In this document: positions 34,001 to 43,000 of the stretch, piece after piece
How positions within the stretch are numbered: the stretch's first letter is position 1
How the letters are laid out: each line of letters starts with the position of its first letter
Source of the DNA: Eumeta japonica
Taxonomy: Eukaryota; Arthropoda; Insecta; Lepidoptera; Psychidae
Assembly: GCA_005406025.1 (NCBI GenBank)
Contig: BGZK01000894.1
Location: forward strand, 186,001 to 250,000
Direction of reading: 5' to 3'
Length of the DNA: 64,000 nt
Notes under the pieces: generated by a model
The model's database searches: none
The model's input: only the letters and a program-made list of their open reading frames with translations
Told to the model about the DNA's origin: nothing
Translations under genes and position numbers: made by a program

Positions 34001-37000
34001 ATTGAAAGCAACTTTGGATGCAAGTGTTTTAGGTGCTTTGTATAAATGCATTTATTATTGTCCTAATAGAGCGTAATAATGCATTACAATAGATATTCAA
34101 TTCCTGTTGAAACAGACTTCTTGGAAAGATTCAACTTTCTTCTGTCATCGCAGGGCCCAGTTATAGAGAACATATCACAGCGCTGCGGCGGCTTCCTCAG
34201 GCAGCTGTCCCTGCGAGGCTGCGAAAGCATAGCCGATGGTTCTATGAAGACCCTTGCACAGGTATGGAAAATTTGGCATTTTTACCTATCTAACAAACGA
34301 GCAAATAGATGAATGTCAAATTAATAGAATGAATATTCATATGAAAAATTCAGAATGCTTTTTTCTTATTACTAATATTACTACATACTTCAATACAATT
34401 GTTGGTATTCAGAATACATCTTTCACTACAAAATATCAACTAAATTGATATAGCACAAAATAATATGTATGTTTTTATAATTATAGTTTTATTCTGCTGG
34501 AATGATAAAGTATACCATAATCTCAGCATCAGAAAAATCTAGAAATGTCAATTGCTACTAATAAATAATCAGTTTATATTAAAGCACCCAGTTCAAGCCA
34601 CATTCAACCAGATCAAAGGCTAAATTACTACATAGAGTTTGATGTAATCTGTGTTCAAGATAAGATGCTTACATAACAGTGTATTGTGGATAGGTCAGCA
34701 AAGTAGGTGTAATATGCACGTATGATTACGTATGTCATGATTTACAGGCTAGACTTATCCTTGCTTTTCTTCAAAAACAATCTATTCTTTGTTTTTATCA
34801 GGCAATATTTGTTAATGTAATTATATTTGATTGATACCATACCTTGAGGGAATTGCCCTTAGTGTTACAAGTTTAAAATTGCAGATAAATAATTTACCTC
34901 ATATGTAACCACACACAAATGTAGATGATGTAATAGATCTATTTTTGTTCAGAAATTTATTTTGTTTGTATTTTAGTGGTTTATTATCTTATTTATTAGT
35001 GTCCATGTAATATGTTTTTCAATTAGTACATTTATTTAATTTATAATCTCCTTGATTTTTGAAGAATCTGTTTCAGGAGATTTTGTCAATATGAATTTTT
35101 AAGTTTTTTATTTATATCTTACATTATATATCATTATTTCAATATTGTAATTTAATTTTGCTTTCACAAATTGAGAATAGTGATTTTTGGGAGAATATTT
35201 TGGTTACGATGTGCCATAACAGTGGAAACCTGAACATTTAGAATGTTAATAAAATTAAAAATGCCTAAAATTTTCACCAGAGATAGGTTATCACAAGTCA
35301 AGTTTTTCCTAGCCGATACATAGATAATTGTATTGTTGTCATAAATATGTGATATTTTTTTTCAGTCTTGCCCTAATATTGAAGATTTAAATTTGAATAA
35401 ATGTAAGAAGATCACAGACCAAACTTGTCAAGCTTTAGGGAGGAGGTGTCAAAAACTACAAAGGTGAGACTTATAAACTATGTCATGTTGATTATAGGTC
35501 ATTGACTAGAAAAAAGGGGAAAAGTTTAAAAATAATAGATTTCTATATATGTTGTATATCATATATAATTTCCTATCACTATATTCTATTATATTCATAT
35601 CTACATATATATATTTTTTCTCATAGCACAGTGTGGGTGACATAGTTGTTATGTAGTGATGTTAACATTTTGAATTAAAATAATATATGGTGAACATTGA
35701 TTTGCAGATTCATGATTTTCATAGTTGATTTGATTTTGGAAGTGTAATTAAATCTATAAAAACTTGGACAGCACTTGTGAATAAAAAAAACAATTAATTA
35801 ATGAGACAAAAGCATTAGAGTGAACCTTTTTTAGTGCTTCTTTATAATTAACAATTAATTGATTTTAATTATTAATTATGTAAATGAATAAATGAACTAA
35901 CTGTATTAAAGTATTAGTGATTTAAAATATTTTTTTCATCCTTCTTTTTTTATGTATGGACAGCTACCTATATTTTTTTTCATAATGTCATTACAAATTG
36001 TATGGTAATTCAGAGAAGACACCTATGAGTGCATTTGATTAGATGAGAAAATGATAGTTTAAGGCCATAATATATGGATGCTCATTAATACAGGAGGGCA
36101 TTATTTATAAGCTCCCCAAGATTGTTGTATTTGGGGTAAACGTTGGAGAAATTTTATGTTATTCCCATGAATATAAGACGATGAATTTTAACGCGTACTC
36201 CAACTAGATGATTGTAAAAATATTATGGGTTGTTGCCTAAAAAACAGATATTCGCATACGCGTTACTAAAATGTCTAACGATGTCTCGCGCTCTACTGAC
36301 GTACATACTAGCTTAACATTTATTACCTGTAGTTGTAAAATCACTCTTCTTTTAGACCAAAGAAGGAGCGATTATTTTAGAATACCGGTTTGTTTTGTAC
36401 ACTTTTGAGTTACGTCCGCAGTGTCGATGTTTAGTGCGTGTCGTCTAACGACACTATTATATAAAACCCCTGTCGACTCATCCAGTTGTCAATTGCGTTG
36501 TGTCACACGTCAACAAATGCGTTGGATTTCCGAAATGCTAGCAACAATTCTGACATTGTGGTCTATCAGAGCTAAGCATTTTTTTTCTTTGTTATTCAAT
36601 TATGTGTTATGAAGTTTCATAAGATATTGTAAGAAATAGGTTGAGTATTGAATAGACTAATATTTCCAAAAAGACTGTAGTTTTATGATGAACTAGTATG
36701 TTCAAGGTTGATATGTGTTCATATCAAACACCAGGTGTCACTGGGTGGTTGACAATGCGCCACATCTGTCGTATCAGCTGTCCCCATTTGGAAAAAATCT
36801 CCCAAATCTTGCGCATAGTTACTTGGAAGATTTTAAAGATTCCCTTAAAAGCGGAGCAAATTTTTAAAATTTATTGTTATTGGGACTATTAATTCTTATC
36901 ATTTGTATTATGTTTGATCGTTTGTGTGACAACCACTCCCCAGTCGCCCAGCATCTGTTGAGGCATCACATTTTTATATTATCATTTGTAAATTTCAAAC

Positions 37001-40000
37001 AAAGCTACGGTGTACATGTACATACGTCGTGATGGCGACAGCCTTGTTATACACTCGTTTGCATTTTTTATTATGTATTCAGTACGAACTTGCATAATTT
37101 GTATTAATTTACCTTAATCGTGTCGGCTTTAAAACAGTTTACTTAAATTTGAATCTATTGTAATGCAAATACGGCATTAGCTTTTCAAAGGCTTTGTCAA
37201 ATTTTACCATAGTTTGCCACTAACGACTAACTTTATAAATATTTGGTAGATTATCCGCTTTGTGAAGAAACTACGTCTTATCTAGTTCATATGTTTTGAG
37301 AAGTTGTTTTTATAATACTCTAATATCATATGTTACCTTTTCACTGTGAATTATATATTTTTGGTATCTTTAATTTTGAAATCTAACTTCAGATATGAAA
37401 TTGGTTATTCATTGTAATTTCAGTAGTTATCTGTAATTATAGTGGGCATAAGTACAAATTTTTATTTACCTTATTTCAGAATAAACTTGGATTCGTGCCC
37501 CAGTGTAACAGACATATCTTTGAAGGCACTATCAGACGGCTGCAAAGTGAGTTGTTTATATTTAAATAGTTTATAGTTGCTGTTCATGTAAAGAAACAGG
37601 TAAAATGATGCATGACATTAATATGATTGTGATGAAGCAAACAGGCTAGAGCAAGCTTCCGTCATTCCCCAGCGAGGGAGTCGGAAACTTTGCTGGTCAC
37701 CTTTAATTCTTTGTTGGCGCCAGCTGCATAGTCAGCATTTGATTAGACTCATTCTTTGGATCTTCACTCATTCAGTGGGGTCAGTCCAAAATTAGATAGT
37801 GAGTGTTGAAACCGTGCGATTTTTTTTTACTTGAGAGCATCGCTCCAGTTGCACGGTCCATCTGGATGGGTCGATCAAGAACTTATTAAGTTTTCGTGCA
37901 AAGATAATTCCTTTTTCTTGGACAAAGTACTTCATATATTTGTTTGGCAAGCAGAGATTGGATAGAATGAAAAATAAATGTGAAAATATTGGTCCTCATT
38001 TCTATTGTTTAAAAAAATTTTTTTTTTTTTAAATAATATGTTTTAAAATATTTTTTTGTTAATGGATATTTATCCATTAACAAAAAAATATTTTAAAACA
38101 TAACGCAACATCTCGGTTAATCGTAATTTTATGCTATCGGATTATTAAAAATGAAGTGAATATGTACATACATACATATGTGCACCTGTACATTCATGCA
38201 CCCGCATCTAATGCAAACTGATGTCAAAGTCTTCATAATTATTTGTTGATATTTTTAGTGACGTTTTATAGCAAAAAAAGGATTCTTTAGGTGCCTATAG
38301 TTGGTTACTAACATGGTAATACCTAGTTTTTAATATATAACGTTATTAAAAAGCAGTCCTTCCGATTCCTACCCAATCAGAAAAGTACATTCAATGGATC
38401 TTCTGTTCCTTCAGCAATTGACGCACGTGAACGTGTCCTGGTGCCAGTCGGTGACGGAGAACGGCGTGGAGGCGCTGGCTAGGGGCTGTCCCAAGTTGAA
38501 GAGTTTTATATGCAAAGGTTTGTGTTTGTTTTAAAATAGTCTTATGTTTATGACAGTAAATTGGAAATGTCATAATTTTTATAAATAATTATAAGTATTT
38601 ATGTATTTAATTATATATATTCCTAATACTGATATATTTTAATGTCAAAAAATTTATTTTAAAGTCAGTGAAGTTCAAGACATCTTGTCTACAAGGGAAA
38701 TGTAATAATTCTATTTCCAGGCTGCAAAAACGTGAACGATAGAGCTGTGACGAGCCTCGCGACGCACTGCCCCGACCTGGAGGTCCTCAATGTGCAGGGC
38801 TGCGAGGTATGCCTTTATTATTACATTTTTTTAATGGTAACATTATATCACAATTCAAAATATGAAACGTTATCTGATAATCATGGTGAAATTGTCAACA
38901 ATAATATATTTTCTTAGAGTATGTCCAGTTTGTATATAATGTGCTTTATTACTAATTCATTCAATAAAAGATTCATTATAAGTATGGTAGTATATTCAAT
39001 CAGACACATTATTGATAAAACAACATCATCGGCAATGTTATAAATGATTCAAGATATATAATATGCCTTATTAGTAGTTCCTTCTTTGTCAATAAGACAT
39101 TCATTAATTCAGACATGCATTATTAATAAAACGGCATCATCAGGAATATTAATTATACATGGTTCAAGATGCTCTATTAGTAATATATGTTGTGACAGTT
39201 TTAACATGTATCTCATGATAAGGGCCAAATTTTAAACCCCCTACTCCAATGAGCTGGAATGAAAATATTTATGAATATCAGCAAAGCAAGAGAGATGCAA
39301 AGATTGTTCCTTATTGGAATCTGTAATCTCTGCCTGCCCTTCAGGGAAATAGGCATGAGTTGATAATAAAAAAATACCAATTTCCTTCATTAGTAAACTT
39401 ACCTATGCTTCTATAATGCAACTTGCCATTTAACTTGCTTTATGCGCTTTCTTACATATTGTAAAATGTATCGTCCTTCTCTCTTTCTCTGTTGTCTGTC
39501 TGTTTATTTGTAACTAGAACTACTGATACAATTTTTTTTAGGAAGGAAATGCATGCTTTTACATTTATGTACACTAGCTTTTAATATACATCAGCTTTCA
39601 GTATATACTGCAGCTACGCTTGCGTCAAAAGTAAACGAATTCCCCGATCTTTACACCATTTCGGTATTGTAGGTGCCATGTCTAACAGGCAATGAAAATC
39701 TATATCGATCTGTTATTGGAATTGCGAGCAGAATTTGAATTGGAGACGAGCGGAAATGCGATTGCTATAGAATAAAATAATTTTGCGATGATGTAAGTGT
39801 AAGATGTATGTTCTTCTGGGGTAATTTGATTGAATTGAATCGAGCGCAGAATCGGAATCGGGATCCAGACTAAGCCGATATCATCATCTGGGTCGTGATA
39901 GGCCGGGACAGGAATTGAGATCGGGACCAGAAATGAAATCGAGATTGAGATCACGACGAGAATTGAATATACGATAGAGATTGGAAACTTGCTTAAGACT

Positions 40001-43000
40001 GAGATCACAGTCGAGAGTGGGACTGAAATCTAGAGTGGAACCAAAATCGATATAGTAGATGAAGAAATTCATGTTATGGGGTGAGCCGTGAGCAGAAGCT
40101 AGTTATAGGTATTTTACATATTGCAATACAGGATGTTCTCTCAATCGATATAAATGCTTTTTTATGTTGTCTAAGTTGGCTAAATAAAGGTTGACGAAGC
40201 GCTAACTCAGCTCTTGTATATGTAATACAGGCTTTGGTTTCTGAACGGCTGCACTAGGGTTCTTAAAGTATTTTTCGAAGAATTTAAAGACGTCAAGGCT
40301 CTCCTTTTTCACTGAAGTTGTCTAAGTTGGTTTGATAAAGGCTGAAAAAAGCACATACTCAACTCTTGTAAATGTAATGCAACCTTTAATTTCTGAAGAA
40401 GTATTTAAAAGCAGTATGGAAGCTGTTCTTTAGCTGCTTTCAATGAGTATGATCATTTAACTTGTGACTTCAAATTTATCTAATGTTTTCTTTTATAATG
40501 ATAAAAGAAATGGTTTTTGAAATTACAGTTCCGAATACTCAACTTTTTTTTGGATGTGGTTGATGTACTTAAAAAATTATAACAACCCCTTAATATAATA
40601 AGGTGAAGTTTGATAGATTTTGTAATAAAGGTCGAAATGCTAAAAATATAACAAATTAGATCATCACATCCAATATGTAAGGCATTTAAATTATAGCATC
40701 TGATGTCATACCCTGACTTAACTTTTAACTGGTAAGTCATTTTATTGCTTCATGCGTGTCTTCAAACTGTACTCCTCTAAGTCCTTGTATTTTATCATCA
40801 GCAACTGACCGATGAGTCAATATGTCAGCTGGGTGGTGGAATGAGAAGGCTCTGCGTGTCTGGATGTACGAGGTTGACAGATGCATCCTTAGCAGCTCTA
40901 GCAACTAGGTGTCCAGAGCTGGTGACCCTCGAGTTGGCACAGTGCTCACACCTCACCGACTCTGGATTCCAAGCATTGGCAAGGGTGAGGAGATATTATA
41001 TTGTTGAATAGAGATACTTTATATCATTTTGTATAAAAATGATGAATAAAATATTATTGTATGAAACAAGTAATTGTAATTGGTTTTGTAAGGAATTTAT
41101 GAGTTTGTTGAGAAAATTTTATATTGTTCAGATTCTTTTAGTACTAACACAAAATAATTATTTGATTAGGTTCAGGTTTTCAGATGTTAAATAGGTGGTT
41201 GAAAGATAGATTAATCTTGAGATGGACAAAATATGTAAATGTCTGATCTATTTTATAGTTTTTAAGAGAATTTTGAGATGCTTCATAATTTTTAAACAAT
41301 ACTGAAGTTAGTATTTTAATCAGATTCTAAGTGTTTAGTTACTAGTGTAAACCTATACATTTTTTAAAATTAATTATGTTAATGATGACTTTTGTTTATG
41401 TAAATTTAGATTTAAAATACTTATATATCAATTCTTTAATAATTCATTGATTTACTCGACACGGTATTTGATTTTGTATAAGTAAACATCGTTACCATTT
41501 CTTTTTTATACAACTCGAATACAGTATTCTGTAAATCTCATTTACATTTTAATCACTTTACTAACCGATGAATACCCTTCAACATTCTTATTTCACATGG
41601 AGGAGCTTGTGTATAGTCTTCTTATAATGGCCCATGCGGATCAGGGATTTTAGGGATTGATTGTTCTCACTAATGACAACATCTAGAACCAACAGCTTAA
41701 CATGATCTTCGAGGTGAAGCAAGTGGTTTAAATTGACTTAAGTTAAAAACTCATTAGTCAATTCAAACTTGGTTAGGACCAATACCGGTACTTTGGTTCC
41801 AAGGCAAGCGCTATTCACCACTAAGCCATCAGTATTATTTTACAAAACTCATGCCCATTTCTTAGTAAGATAGACAAAGACCATAGATTTTCACATGATA
41901 TGATTCCTTGGTGCGTAATTGTAGCTGTGTTAACAATCCTGTATCTCTCCTTTCAGAGTTGTAGGATGCTGGAGCGGATGGATTTAGAAGAGTGTGTGCT
42001 GATCACCGACTCCACACTCGTCCACCTCGCTATGGGATGTCCCAGACTAGAGAAACTGGTGTGTATGTGGCTAGCATTCTCATACTTATTTCCCTGCGTG
42101 GTGGTGAAATGATCCAATTTTATAAACGCCAAAAATATATCCTCTTCAAGGAGTTTTGTCATATTAACAAGGATCCTTTAAATTATATTGGATAACATGT
42201 GGGGGAGGTCACAAAGTTTTGCGATACCATAAAAAATACACTACAGGTTATTATTTTTGTATTACATGTCTTCAAAGATGGAAATCTCTCAATCAGCATC
42301 TATACAAGTTTGATATGTCTAAATCATTTTCCTAAACAAATTTTTTGATCTACATCAGACACCTATATAACAATCTTCTCAAATGCAGTGAATACATTTT
42401 TCTATTGAAGTTATTTTATAGACAACCAAGCTAAAACCGGAGATAAAATATTTTTTTTTGTAATACAATTAATTTTCTCTTCCGTCGCAGACTTTATCAC
42501 ACTGCGAGCTGATAACCGACTACGGCATCAAGCAGCTGTCGATGTCGCCGTGCGCCGCCGAACACCTCACAGTTTTAGGTGAGGATGTGTTTTCTGTTAT
42601 GAAAGATATGTCAGTTGAGCTTGTTCACGAGACCAGTTTCACTGATTCACAAAATGGAAAAGCTAAAATTATTCTGTCCATTTCAAAGTGCAAAGCACAG
42701 TGCCATCTATGATCTACTTTAATTATGCGCTGCTGCATTGATTATACTGAATCTCATATTAGATGTCACTGTGCTGATTTCAAAAGCAAAAACAGAGCCT
42801 GTGTTACCACTGCAACTGTGCATTAAACACCTTGCGTACCTTGTGCACATACACAATGCAATTAAAATGACTGGACATACACTTCGCATTTAAGTATTTA
42901 TACAAATACTGCTTATCTACTTTTCACAGAATTTTGTGCACATATGTACGATGCACATCGATGTTACCTTACGTAACCTCGCGTGCTTAGTTTTGGCTTT

